DNA of 64,000 bases from Punica granatum (GCF_007655135.1 NC_045127.1:8751001-8815000), one strand, 5' to 3'; positions 34,340 to 45,852 are shown, counted from the first letter of the stretch. Translations and numbers: made by a program. Notes: a model not told the origin generated them from the sequence alone.

Positions 34340-37300
34340 CCTGATTTTATGCATGTCCTAACTTAGTGTGCCTCTTTTGCAATAAAAAAAATAAAGATAG
34401 AAAATGACTAATTTTTGTTGGTTTTGCTTGGAACTACCATTCGTAATATGACCTTTAATTTGTCATATTTTCTCACATAAATATCATCAACTTTAAAACA
34501 AGATGGGTGCGGTAGGTATCTGTTCTTTTGACAATGCTCATCGCAGCTACAAGGTCCAAGGAAAGAGAGGGGATGATCCATCGGTTGATTTTGGATAATC
34601 GAACCCAAATTTATGGGCTCCTTGTTACGTATGGGCCGATCGAAGATTTATCTCGTGAAAATTTTCAAGATCATGCTGCCCTGTAATTATTCTGTCATCA
34701 ACTTAGATTATTGAAACTTCTTAGTTGAATTGTACCTCAATGATCTAATGATCGAGGGAGGAGATGGTCGACTGATCGGATTGTTTTCTTTTCTGACCTT
34801 CAAAAGGGACACTTGGGGCATGAAAACAAAATGGGTTAAGATTTTCTTATCTCTGCCATTTGCTACTGATGTTGTGGCTCAAGAAGCATTTCAGATGTCC
34901 ATTACCTGGGGCATAACCCTGTCCCTAATGAATGCCTTTCGTCACTATTTGAGTCTTGGCCATAAAATGGTCAGTTGAGCTGGGGAGGAACTAACTCGGC
35001 GATGAAACTCTTCGGACTTACATATGTGACTTCTCCCGAACCCCTACGAGTTCATCTTGTCCCTCTTTAGAGATTTCATAGTTGTGTAGGCACGATGGTA
35101 AAGCACGTCACGACACAACTTGCCCCTCTTCATATTCCTTTACACAGTTCGTTTGGTACACATTCATCTCCTCTGTCCTTCACCGTTATTGTCGTTTTGA
35201 CACTCAAATAAAAGCATTTCACAATCATGAAACTCAATATGGACCTCTATAGAGTTTCTTAGGATACCAAAAAATAACCGGATCGATTTCATAGCAACTG
35301 AAAATGGTAAATCGCGCATCATATTGGACCATCTCGAACAAATTGTCGAAGCACATTTATTCTCCTTCCACTGTACATAAAATTGTTCCAACTATACCAC
35401 CACTTGCCATAGAGTCAGAGCCAAATGCTTTGTTTGGCATTGACTTGAGAAAGGGACCTGAGAGACTGAAAGGCTGAGCCCCACTAAATGAGCTCTCCAT
35501 GGGTCAGCCTTCAGATATGTCCAGCCAACAAAAATCCCTGACAAGGATATGACCCAAAAAATAATTCTGGATGGATGGATCAGAAAACATAATAATCCAT
35601 TGAAGGATCCATCCAGCTTTCTCCTAACAATTTATAGCACTCACGCCTGGAACGTGTGCTGCTCCGGCACCCAAGTAGATAGATGCATCAATAATTGAAG
35701 AAGCTTCTCACTTCATTTCTGACTTAATGATCTCTTGTTCCAAGGAGACCAATTAATAGCTCTCTCAATGTTAAATTTTTATATTCACAACATTCGAACC
35801 GAAGGTTTTGATTAAGAGAAATAGTGTCGGACTGTTTGAACCAACTCATGTTAGTATGTACCCATACTTTAATTTGATTTGATCGCCTCCTTTTCCTTTA
35901 TATATTTCCTTTTCTACCTTGTTTACCCTTTTCCTTTTCTTTTTTTCCTTCGTGCAAGTCCTATGAGGTATCGTGAGTAACAATTGGAAATATATTGAAT
36001 TCGAAAAATTGCCCCACTATTCGATTGGCAATGAAGAGAAAAAAACCTCTCTGCCAGAAAAGAGAAAGAGATGTCACTGATAATCAAATCAATAATCCAA
36101 TTATATCTTTATCGCTTGTGAATGGAAAAAAATCCATACTGTAAGAGGTTTACTTCTTTAGAGGGTCAATCCGACACGAACTGGATTAGTCGGGGTCTAT
36201 TAGACTTCCGAATAACAGAGCGCACACTCACATCTTATCTCTTGTCGATGCTTTTCATTTTCCTCTCCGTGTAAAAGACACATTATATATACTCTAGAAT
36301 AAGTAACATCTAGAGTAAAGATGACATGATTAGTTGGCCAAAGAGAAAAATGATGATGTGAAGATATTTTTTTTTTTGCTGCGAGATGTGAAGAGTGATA
36401 TTTGATAAGGCGTAAATATGAATTGTGAATAATAATTTAAGATTGGGACTCGATTAAGGGAAAAAAAACATGGATGTCCACAAAATACAATTATATGAGA
36501 GACCCTTTCGAAGAGGGTATATATACGCACACACATATATCCTTATATAGGGACTGGGCGTCTATGTTCTCGCTTAATGGAATCTTGACGGGTGCGATCG
36601 TAAGTGTAGATGGCCTCCAAGAGTTTCACAAAATCATATCTTCCTAGACATGACAGCTCAATAATTTGACAAGATTAGAGAAAAAAAAGAGTGCAAAATC
36701 ATATATCTCCATGTTCACTAAATTGCAAAAGCACGGAATGACAAAACACATGTTAGACAAAATCAAAAGATGTCATCCCAATTTCAACATTATCGTGACT
36801 CATCTGCCTTCTGGCGGATCTAATAGCATCTCTTATGGCCTTTTCACAATGTTGCGAGGATCAATAATGAACTGGGTTTTGTGGTTCTGTACTTTTGCCT
36901 TTTTTTTTTTTCCTGGCTCTTCTATTTCCCATTTCTTCTGCTTCTTTGTGCTTGCAAGAGACAATATAATATAGGACCCAGGATCTAAAGGACGTTCCTA
37001 TTTATCATCACGTGCTCTTCTTTCTCGCCGACCACAAAAACAAATTGCTCTTTTTTCTCTTTAGATTCGATTTATTATGCCACTTTATCATTTGCTTTTT
37101 GTTATCATCAGCTGATCATAATTCAAGTTTTAAGTATTATCAATAGTTTCTTTTATTCCATTAAAATTTTTCCAAATGATTTAAATATCCTCACAAGAAA
37201 ATGGGGCCATGCCGTTTAGGTCGCAATTTTTTCCCTCGTAAAATTTATTATCCGGATCGATAGAATGCCAACCATCTCCATTCCTAAATCTCAATTGCTA

Positions 37301-37412
37301 AAGATCCACTAGAAAAAAGTTGAGGGTTGGTAATTTAACTAGCAGAAAGAACTTATATATAAAACTAAAAATTGGAAAAAAAATAAAATAAACAGAGCGA
37401 TTGATAATAGAA
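34340..37412. other. intergenic, no gene seen
   Basis: About 3 kb without a recognisable gene. Contains dispersed-repeat pieces at 35775-35860 and 36165-36225. Open frames at 34730-34978, 35164-35391 and 36666-36974 have no recognisable domain. The distal end includes the 3' flank of the cyclin gene. Confidence 0.5.
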
Positions 37413-38564
37413 TTATGACGAGCTGGCTAGCTGCGGACAATGCTTCTTGAGTGGGGGTCCCACCGGCGAGGATGAGATGGAGGGTGGCGCCGCTGCCCAT
37501 GAGTCGTAGGAGTGGCCGGAGGTCAAGAAGACATAGTCCACCGCACCCCCGGGGCTGCCGGGAACAGAGCTGCCACCGCCATTGCCACCCCCACGACATT
37601 TCCTTTTATTTGGGCGAAGAGACCCGAGGCCTTGCGCCGCCATGGGCGCGTACTGATCACAAATCAATTTGCGACAGGACACCACCTCACCGTCATCTCC
37701 TAAAGTGCCGAGAAGCTGCGACTGCCATTCCTCTTTAAGCCCAAGCCCGGGTAAGCCCCTGACGACTTGCAGAATCGTGGCCGCAGCCACTACCGAGGGA
37801 AAATATTGGAGCAACCTGGCATCGGAAAGAACCGATACGACGACATCCTCGCACCTCCGGAAGAATTCACGGTGCAAATGCTGGTCCCGGAATTGGAGCC
37901 TACGAGCGATATGATCGAGGAACGATAAAGGGGTTACTGGGTTCATCCTCCATTGCAGGGTGGACAGGACCAGAAGCTCCATCTTCTTTATCGTCCTCGC
38001 CTCGAAGAGGAAGACACTATCGTCCACCTAAAACAGAAGACGAGCATTTTCGATTAGATCAAACAGTCCTCGTCTGATGCAAAATGGAAATGGCAATGCG
38101 ATCGAGTTGATTACTTGGAAGTCTACGAGGAGGGGCACGGAGATCTCCTCCACCTTGGCGGCCAGGGACAGGCAGGCCACAGCTGCGAGCTGGCCCATCC
38201 ACGGCGCCCCATCCCGCCGCAAGCGGGAACAGCTCGAAAGGAACCTGTCCAAGTAGTTGACGGCGAGGACCGCAGTCAGGGCGGAGAAGCCGTAGTGGGC
38301 GTGGACTCTCAAGATCCACTCCACTGCCCCGTATCGGGCCTCAGCCAGCTCTGGCCCGACATCCGCCCGAGATTGCTTGGACAGCAGACACCCGAGCTCC
38401 TCGTCATCCCAGGACAGGTCCAGCTGTTCGAGCAGCTTCTGTGGAGGGTCACGCCAACGGGTCTCACCCACGAGTTGCTCGGAGCAGTAGAGGCCATCCA
38501 GAGAGGGGGAGTCCTGTCGGAGAGTGGAGTAATGAGGCACTTTCTTCTTTTGGGAAGAAGTCAT
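37413..38564 (-). CDS. CYCD3: D-type cyclin (CYCD3-like)
   Basis: Two exons, 38564-38115 and 38027-37413, separated by an 87-bp GT-AG intron (TTCCAA|GTAATC ... GTTTTAG|GTGGAC), encode 354 aa. D-type cyclins bind CDKA and drive G1/S entry through phosphorylation of the retinoblastoma-related protein. Visible: the LxCxE pocket-binding motif LYCSE at residues 25-29; an acidic WDDEEL segment near 51-56; the N-terminal cyclin box with WILRVHAHYGFSALTAVLAVNYLDRF and CLSLAAKVEE; and the C-terminal cyclin fold with LSTLQWRMNPVTPLSFLDHI and YFPSVVAAATIL. The C-terminal tail is rich in Gly, Ser and Pro and is probably unstable (PEST-like). LQWRMNPVTPLSFLDHI points to the CYCD3 group. As I recall, CYCD3 genes usually have more introns; here the whole C-terminal half is one exon. 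Confidence 0.92.
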
Positions 38565-38881
38565 GCGTTCGGGCGGATTTTTTTTCTCCGTTTGGGAAGG
38601 ACTAAGGAACAGAGTAGAATGCTTCCTTTCTTCCTCTTCCTCTTTTGCTTTAACTCAAACTTCACAGGGAATAGAAAGCTTGGATTTTCTCGTTTTCGAT
38701 TATGGGAAGGATACGGCCGAGTAGATGGATAAGAAAATAAAATAAATGAATACACAAAAATTGCATCCGTATCGTTTTAATTTCAAGTGAGAACATATAT
38801 TACTGAACTATAATCATTTTATTCGAATTTTTTATTTTGAATTTGTGAGATTTTTACATATGGTGAATTTTTGGACTGAAT
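38565..38881. other. promoter region of the cyclin gene
   Basis: Upstream of the ATG at 38564 is a polypurine/polypyrimidine leader (minus strand AAAAGAGGAAGAGGAAG-like, about 38650-38625). No clear TATA box was identified. Confidence 0.35.
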
Positions 38882-39314
38882 ATCTACAGTCCAACCTGGA
38901 CTAGGCCTATGGACCTTTTTTCCTTGTAATCGAAATATCTATGGTTCAATCCGAAATAACAAGATCTTGTGAGCAGTAAACGTGAATGAGGTAGTGTGCA
39001 TCAAATACTGTTGGGACAACCTGTTATATGGTGCGGATATGTGTATAAAATATACGTAGATTACATATACAACTTCATATATCCATTAGAATTTCTTGTA
39101 AACATGATGCGACCGAAATCATCTTATTGCAAGACGAACATCGTATGTTTGATCTGGTCAAGCATGCCATGATAAATATTTAAGGTGGCCTAAGTACAGT
39201 GTCTTTGCAGTTTACCAATAGAAAGATTTATTCATTTGCATTCACAAGCAAGAATCCATGTTACGATCATGGGACGTAGAGATAGTTCACAACATTCTCG
39301 GCAATCATAGTCTG

Positions 39315-39662
39315 CTAAGCAGCCCGAAGGATGCTATTGCTTAATGAACTCTTCACGCTCAAACTTCCGTTCTTATCGAACCCATTACTCAAACTCATCA
39401 ACAGGTCATACACGGCATTCTCAATCCCGATAACAGGAATATCAAAAACATAGCCTGGTTTTGAGAGTCTCCCTTGTTTGAAATTCTCGATGGATTGGCA
39501 AATCGTACCGAGAGCGTCGCCAATGCTCGTGGTGCAATTCCGAAGCAGCTCCTTTTCGGATTTGCTGAGGCCAAGTTGACTTGAGAGCTCTGTCACGTAC
39601 GAGGAAGTTTTATTGGCCTCTAGCTCGGACAGCGAGAGCACCTGGCTGCATATGTGGTTCAT
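39315..39662 (-). CDS. unrecognised small protein, tandem copy 1 (weakly PMEI-like)
   Basis: ATG 39662 to TAG gives 115 aa. The frame stays open further upstream (NSLLRYANAIGFH) without another ATG, so it may be the 3' part of a longer gene. The pattern, a helical Leu/Ser-rich region, then LLRNCTTSIGDALGTI and a helix ending DLLMSLSNGF, faintly recalls the PMEI/invertase-inhibitor four-helix bundle (C-x-Y-DA-L core), but the other Cys residues and a signal peptide are missing. Function unknown. Compared with copy 2, 14 of 115 residues and about 21 of 348 bases differ, so most changes are replacements. That argues against strong purifying selection; it could be a decaying gene fragment. Confidence 0.35.
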   Translation of the reverse strand: MNHICSQVLSLSELEANKTSSYVTELSSQLGLSKSEKELLRNCTTSIGDALGTICQSIENFKQGRLSKPGYVFDIPVIGIENAVYDLLMSLSNGFDKNGSLSVKSSLSNSILRAA

Positions 39663-40204
39663 ATGGAATCCAATTGCGTTAGCATACCGAAGGAGAGAGT
39701 TGGTGCACAGATCTTTTGTTTCGACCTTAATTTATCGATTTCAATAATTCAATTCAATTCAAGTTCTCTCTCATAAGTGAATCTGTAATGACTTTCCCGA
39801 GTTAAAATTTTATGTCCTTGGTCGGAAAAAAAACTTTGCACTAAAAAATGTGGTAGTATTGTAAGATCACATTGTAGGTCTCATATTTTAATTGTATAAA
39901 TGCTGATATATTATCAAAATATTCCCGGTAATCTAATATATTTACCAAACACAACAATCTCAAATTTTAACTTACGTAACCTAGCACAATGGGTTTCATG
40001 ATTATGTAGCCCGTGTAATCTTAGCATTCTAAGTAATGTACGTAACAGAACTCAACTCAAACGCCCCCGTAAAGAGCGTATTCAGGAATTCTATACCAGC
40101 TGGACCGCGTCTATGGCTTGATTGATATAAGCAAGTGAATTGAGCATAAACCTAACTACCTAAGTGAGTTTTGACATTAAATAAATATCAAATTGGTCAG
40201 AATA

Positions 40205-40300
40205 ATACTCTAATGAGTCTCAATAAAAAGTCGAGAACAAAATTGGGAGGCATCATCCTTGGAGCTTTGTTACTGCTCAAAATGGGGCTGAGAATGGAGC
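40205..40300 (-). pseudogene. CE exon 2 fragment at end of tandem unit 1
   Basis: TCTCAATAAAAAGTCGAGAA ... GGGAGGCATCATCCTTGGAGC matches the 3' end of CE-2 exon 2 (43590-43680). It is cut off at the tandem-duplication junction (GAATGGAGCGGAGG) and cannot encode a protein. Confidence 0.65.
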
Positions 40301-40747
40301 GGAGGATTGTAAATCTACGGTCCAACTTGGACTAAGCCTATGGACCTTTTTTTTTCTTATAATCGAAAAATCTATGGTCCAACCTGAAATAACAAGATCC
40401 TGTGAGCAGTAAATGTGAATGAGGTCGTGCGCATCAAATACTATTGGGACAACCTGTCATATGGTGCGGATATGTGTATAAAATATACGTGGATTACATA
40501 TACAAATTCATATATACATTAGAATTTCTTGGAAACATGATGCGACGGAAATCATCTTATTGCATGACGAACATCGTATGCTTGATCTAGTCAAGCATGC
40601 CATGATAAATATTTAAGGCGGCCTAAGTACAGTGTCTTTGCAGTTTACCAATAGAAAGAGTTATTCATTTGCATTCATAAGCAAGAATTCATGTTCCGAT
40701 CATGGGACGTGGAGATAGTTCACAATATTCTCGGCAATCATAGTCTG

Positions 40748-41095
40748 CTAAGCAGCCTGAAGGATGCTATTACTTAATGCACTCTTTAGGCTCAAACTTC
40801 CGTTCTTATTGAACCCATTACTCAAACTCATCAACAGGTCATACACGGCATTCTCAATCCCGATACCAGGAATATCAAAAACATAGCCTGGTTTTGAGAG
40901 TTTCCGTTGTTTGAAATTCTCGATGGATTGGAGAATCGTACCGAGAGCGTCGCCAATGCTCGTGGTGCAATTCCAGAGCAGCTCCTTGTCGGATTTGCTG
41001 AGGCCAAGTTGACTTGAGAGCTCTGTCTCGTCCGAGGAAGTCTCATTGGCCTCTAGCTCGGACAGCGAAAGCACCTGGCTGCACATGTGGTTCAC
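40748..41095 (-). CDS. unrecognised small protein, tandem copy 2 (weakly PMEI-like)
   Basis: Second copy of the 39315-39662 ORF. The frame runs from GTG 41095; the first ATG is nine bases further in (41086). The same frame is open upstream (NSLLPYANAIGCH), as in copy 1. Both copies are free of stop codons, but codon changes such as Arg/Trp and Cys/Leu are not conservative. The function is not recognised; see copy 1 for the tentative PMEI comparison. Confidence 0.3.
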   Translation of the reverse strand: MNHMCSQVLSLSELEANETSSDETELSSQLGLSKSDKELLWNCTTSIGDALGTILQSIENFKQRKLSKPGYVFDIPGIGIENAVYDLLMSLSNGFNKNGSLSLKSALSNSILQAA

Positions 41096-41639
41096 ATGGC
41101 ATCCAATTGCGTTAGCATACGGAAGGAGAGAGTTGTTGCGTAGTTCTTTTGTTTTGACCTTAATTTATCGATTCACGATTTCAATAATTCAATTCAATTC
41201 AAGTTCTCTCTCATAAGTGAATCTGTAATGACTTCCCCGAGTTAAAATTTTATGTCCTTGGTCGGAAAAAATCTTTGCACTAAAAAATGTGGTAGTATTG
41301 TAAGATCACATTGTAGGTCTCATATTTTAATTGTATAAATGCTGATATATTATCAAAAATATTCCATGTAATCTAATATATTTACCAAACACAACAATCT
41401 CAAATTTCGACTTACGTAACCTAGCACAAAGGATTTCATGATTATGTAATTCGTGTAATCTTAGCATTCTATGTAATGTACGTAACTCAAACGCCCCCCT
41501 CTAAAGAGCATATTCAGGAATTTTATACCAGCTGGACCGCGTCTATGGCTTGATTGATATGAGCAAGTGGAGTGAATTGAGCATAAACTGAACTACCTAA
41601 GTGAGTTTTGACATTAAATAAATATCAAATTGGTCGGAA

Positions 41640-41917
41640 TAATACTCTAATGAGTCTCAATAAAAAGTCGAGAACAAAATTGGGAGGCATCACCCTTGGA
41701 GCTTTGTTAATGATCAAGATGGGGCTGGGAAGGATTATATGGACCAGCAACTCCCCATGTTGGACCTAGCCGGAGTGGTCAGGTGCAGATGAACCCCACC
41801 AGACTCGGAGGGAGCCCCATCGCATCAACTGTTCGAACATTCCGAAGACTAATTCCCAATTGGACGTCTCTGATTGTCTCTGTATATGGATCCACCTTCG
41901 ATGTAAGGGCAACATGC
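41640..41917 (-). pseudogene. carbohydrate esterase exon 2 fragment with frameshift
   Basis: On the minus strand it starts GTTGCCCTTACATCG, equivalent to CE-2 exon 2 (VALASKV), and reads VQLGISLRNVRTVDAMGLP before losing one base near 41800. The frame is restored only by shifting (ESGG.HL.LTTPA follows). The intron side (41918 to about 42130) also resembles the CE-2 intron at 43862-44150. There is no exon 1 nearby. It is a broken duplicate of the CE-2 3' exon. Confidence 0.75.
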
Positions 41918-42129
41918 ACGAAACCATGAAAAAAGAATCCGTCAGCTCAAGTTCACAAAACAAATACCGATGCCGGTGGTAACAACTTGGGCTGGTTGTC
42001 CAGGGTCTCTGGAGACTGGGATGAGCAAAAACCAAATATTAGGCTTTAAATTGAGAAAAGATCAATCGTCTCAATCAAATGGTCCTTTGCGATGGAGAGT
42101 ATTACTAGTACCATGCACCATGAATTGAA

Positions 42130-43565
42130 CTTGTAATCAATTTCAAGCACCCCAACTCCGTAAATTATGTGTTAATTCATAATACGGATTATGTGTTATA
42201 TTGCCCAAATCTTGTCTTTCTAACTGTATCAATTAAGAAGATCAATAATTCCAAATTTTAATAAAATATGCATTATATGTTGGCCAAAAAAAAAAACCCA
42301 TTATCAGTTTGGGATGAATTAAAGTAAGGGAATAACTAAGTTTATATTGTTATGCCATAAATGTAAATTTATTTATATCAATCACAACGATACATATTAT
42401 CCTGTAAATTCCATGAATGCAATCTATATGAAATTGAATAATGCAAATTCCTAATATTTTGGATTTCTTGTCTAACCTTTTTCTCTAAACAAATAATTTC
42501 CGTACATAATCTCAATAATTCTCAAACCAAATGTCCTTAAAAGAAAAATAAAAAGTTCTATCTTAGAAGAGCAAAAACTTTTGGCACTGCTGATGGGTGG
42601 TTGAATAAGGGTGTGTTTGTTTCAACTTAATTAAATAAGAGCTTAAAAGTTAGCTACATATTAGTTATAAGAGAAAGTAAATGTAAGAAAGAGGGAAATG
42701 TGAGAGATAATGATCTAAACTTAATCATTAAGTAAAAAAATCACTTAATGAAACAAGTAGAAAAATTTGACTTCATGAAATAAATCATTTTTCATTTATT
42801 AATGCTCTTTATCTCTCACAAAACTTTTCTCATACTTATTCATTTCTCCTTTCTTCACTAATTAAGTACTTAATTTTTAAGTACTTAATTTATCAAACAC
42901 CACCTAAGATAATGAATTGTACTCTCCACCACCCTCTCATCCTTCGAATAGATCTGCCATAAGACACTCATCTAGCTTATCAACGGCAGCTTCAAACTTG
43001 GTTATCATTCCATCATAATATTCATGGTAGCTGGCTTTCCACCCCTCCATCCTGTTCTTTTCTCTGTCTCTCTCTATTTTCTTGTAAAAAATTTTATTGT
43101 TGAAAACATTTTTACTTTTAGAATTTTTTAAGAATACATTATAGAGACGTATTGGTGTAATTTCATTAACACGTACCAAATTCCCAATGCTAGTCCATGC
43201 TCCAAACATCAGAGATATTTTTTTATATTGAAATTTAGCACTCTTTACATTGCATTCTAACAACTAATTGACGTACTTAATTCTTTTACAAGAGATTAAT
43301 CAAATTGTTGCATTCTTGAAATGTATTACATTTTACCAAAAAACAATTATTGCCATTATTTTTCAATTTCTAATGAATTTAGAATCTAGATTTTTTTACT
43401 CTAAAAATCATTAAAGAAATTATAATATTCTTATACTCAAATATATATATCAAATGGTCTATCGGGTTTAGATCATAATTTATCCGACTAAATGAATTGG
43501 CCCCAGCTTGTTCTAACATCCACCCAACTCTGCGCCAATTCAGGCTGCAAATCGCCGGCATAATA
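42130..43565. other. intergenic, with MITE-like repeat
   Basis: No supported gene. Around 42608-42906, GGGTGTGTTTGTTTCAACTTAA and an inverted AATTTATCAAACACCACCTAA frame an AT-rich interior, resembling a MITE. The minus-strand open frame at 42937-43263 has no recognisable family. Confidence 0.4.
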
Positions 43566-45186
43566 TCAAATGGTCCCCAAAATTCTGACAAGTCTCAAGA
43601 GAAAGTCGAGAATAAAATTGGAAGGCATCATCGTCGGAGCTTTGCTACTGATCAAGCTGATGGGCTTGGGAATGGAGTTAAGGAGTGCACGGGCCAGCAT
43701 CTTCCCAAGTTGGACCTGGGCCGGAGTGGTCAGGTGAAGCCCACCGGGCTCGAGAGGGAGCCCCATGGCATCGACCGTTCGAACATTCGGAAGACTAATC
43801 CCCAGTTGGGCGGCTCTTACTGTCTCCGTATATGGACCCACTTTCGATGCTAGGGCAACCTACGCACCCCCGAAAGAAAATCCGGTTAGTATAGTATTCA
43901 ATTTAAATCTAACAATCTCACCATGTTTCGGTGCCCAAAAACCGATCTGTAAACAAAACCAACTCAACATACAGAACATCACGCTAAATCAACCGACGGA
44001 CCATGCGATCGAGTGCAGGCACGTTAGTAATACCATGATCCGGAGATTAGGGTGAGCATTAATCAAATTTTAAAACTTTGAGCTGTCTCAATAAAATAGT
44101 CCTGTTCTGTGCAACATGAGTAACACTTGTATCTAGCGTCCTCCAAATTGAACTTAAACATATTAATAATTATGGTTGGCTAACCGACGCATATGAGCCT
44201 TCCCCACTAGATTGGTCATAAGTGTTCTGCATAATCTTAAATTATGTAATGCAGACGAAATATATAAAAACACAAGTCCAAATGTAAATGATCACATGCT
44301 TCCCCGTAGTTTGCTCTAAGAATATTATTTTTTTGAAGTTAATCACCTAATGATTCACAAATGTTGACGCTATTCCAGCAAATGGTCCTGCTAATGAAAA
44401 ACATGCAGTGGGCTGCGAACTACTTAATATGGGTCCACAAAACAACTACTGGATAAGAAATTTTTCGGTAATCGTACCTCATAACATGTCCTAATTGGAG
44501 CAAACTAACGAATGAATGCGGTTAGTCGGGTAATGAGACATTAGAGAGAGAATTAAACAAGCACGTGCCTGGATTATTGGTAGTCCCGGGGACTGGAGGT
44601 CGGCAACAAGATCTACGAACAGTCCCTCCAGCCTCCGTTTGTATAGCTCAGCGTCCTCCCTCTCCAATGTATCACTCTCCCCCTGGTACCACAGCACCGC
44701 CCTGATCCGCCCGCCGCCCCTCAGGGCCGCCTGAGCCCGCCTCGTCATTTGATCGTACAGAACTGTACCCCTCTGCCACTCGGTGATCTTCGTCCCGCCC
44801 ACTGCGCACGGCACTAGCCCCACCAACCCGAACTCCAGTTTCGCAGCCCTCAGTATTGCATGCACGAAGGCCATCCCCGGCCCCACCCCATTGGTCTTGT
44901 TGTAGTCGATGTCCGAGTGGAGGGGCTCACGCGCCTCCATCCAGGTGAGGTTGGCGGCGAGTCGGAGGATGGAGGGGTTGGGGCGGCAGTCGGGGGGTAC
45001 GATGCCGTCCCAGGTGGTCACACCCGTGGCGGTGTCGTTGGTCACTCCTCCTCGCCCAGCCATGTTGCTCTGGCCCGCTAGGATGAAGATGGACTTCTGG
45101 GCCGTTGGCGGAAGTGGGTGGGTGGCCGCCAACGGCCAGGATCGGGCCAGGATGGCCCAGAAGATGAGAATTAGCATGGGGAGCAT
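43566..45186 (-). CDS. SGNH-type carbohydrate (acetyl) esterase, CE-2
   Basis: Exons 45186-44569 (206 codons) and 43859-43566 (97 codons plus stop) give 303 aa, paralogous to CE-1 and with the same exon 1 length. The donor is GC: CAG|GCACGT; the acceptor is GCGTAG|GTTGCC. The intron is phase 0, as in CE-1. Residues 1-22 form a signal peptide (MLPMLILIFWAILARSWPLA). The nucleophile block LAGQSNMAG (Ser40), GLVPCAVGGTKITEW and an intact WYQGESD block (Glu170) are present. The catalytic His248 is kept (LHLTT), but the Asp three residues before it is Gly245 (PGGLH in place of DxxH). Activity may therefore be reduced or altered. Its neighbourhood was tandemly duplicated with the 3' end of the DCL gene. 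Confidence 0.82.
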
Positions 45187-45356
45187 TGTTGGTGGCGGCC
45201 AGTGCTCTCAGGTTGCGGCGAAATGTCGAAAAGAGATAAAGAGAGAGGTGAGATGTCTCTCTCTGGCTCTCTCCTCTTATGTCGGGAGATGGATGCTTTG
45301 CTTCTTATACGGTCTAATATACCAATCTAGGATGCCTTGGTCCATCTGCAATGATG

Positions 45357-45368
45357 GGTATTTATATT
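45357..45368 (-). promoter_or_regulatory. possible TATA box of CE-2
   Basis: On the minus strand AATATAAATACCC lies about 175 bp upstream of the ATG at 45186. The equivalent region of the duplicate block near 49265-49275 is also TATA-like. Confidence 0.4.
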
Positions 45369-45764
45369 ATACTCAGATTGGAGAAAGTACCACATGTCTT
45401 GCCATAATGAAATATATCTACGAAGCTTGATTCTGAAGATTGGAAGAATTTGGAAAGGTATGGTTTACTCCACAGTTAGGAGTGCGAAACTCACCAAAAA
45501 TATCTCGTGATTAACATTAAATCGGTGCCCATTCAATAACCAATCTCAGCCAGTAGATTGAAGTGACTATTATAGCAAGAACAACTTTATCATTGGCCAC
45601 TGTGGAGCTCCTCTGATCTCTCCAGAGGAAGGTTGTTACGTTAGTCTCCCCTCCCAGTCTTTTATTCAGCATAAAAAAAAAAACTTTACCAACATTTTCG
45701 TTCGTGATTATCCAGCCAACTGCCGTCCGATTTGTTTCATTGAAAAGCCAAGACGATGATCAAC

Positions 45765-45852
45765 ACATCTGTTATGCCATTAACCTAAAGCTTCACCCTC
45801 TTTTCCTCACATCTGTTATGTCATTAACCTAAAGCTTCACCCTCTTTTCCTC
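45765..45852. repeat. 44-bp perfect-length tandem duplication
   Basis: Two consecutive 44-bp units, 45765-45808 and 45809-45852, starting ACATCTGTTATG and ending CTTTTCCTC, differ at one base. Confidence 0.85.

Larger units (their letters stand above)
38882..41731. repeat. 1.43-kb direct tandem duplication
   Basis: Unit 1 (38882 to about 40312) and unit 2 (40313 to about 41731) align along their whole length with an offset of 1431-1433 bp and about 94-95% identity by eye. Each carries a 115-codon minus-strand ORF. Each ends in a fragment of esterase exon 2, shorter in unit 1. The junction lies near 40300, inside that fragment. Confidence 0.85.

Noticed and set aside
38115..38732. 205-codon plus-strand frame at the cyclin locus
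   Set aside because: It is antisense to cyclin exon 1, whose family motifs are unmistakable; GC-rich coding DNA opens the opposite strand.
42937..43263. 108-codon minus-strand frame between the tandem units and CE-2
   Set aside because: A helical C-terminal part (EYYDGMITKFEAAVDKLDE) looked PMEI-like at first, but there are no conserved Cys pairs and the N-terminal part is low-complexity. Too weak to call.
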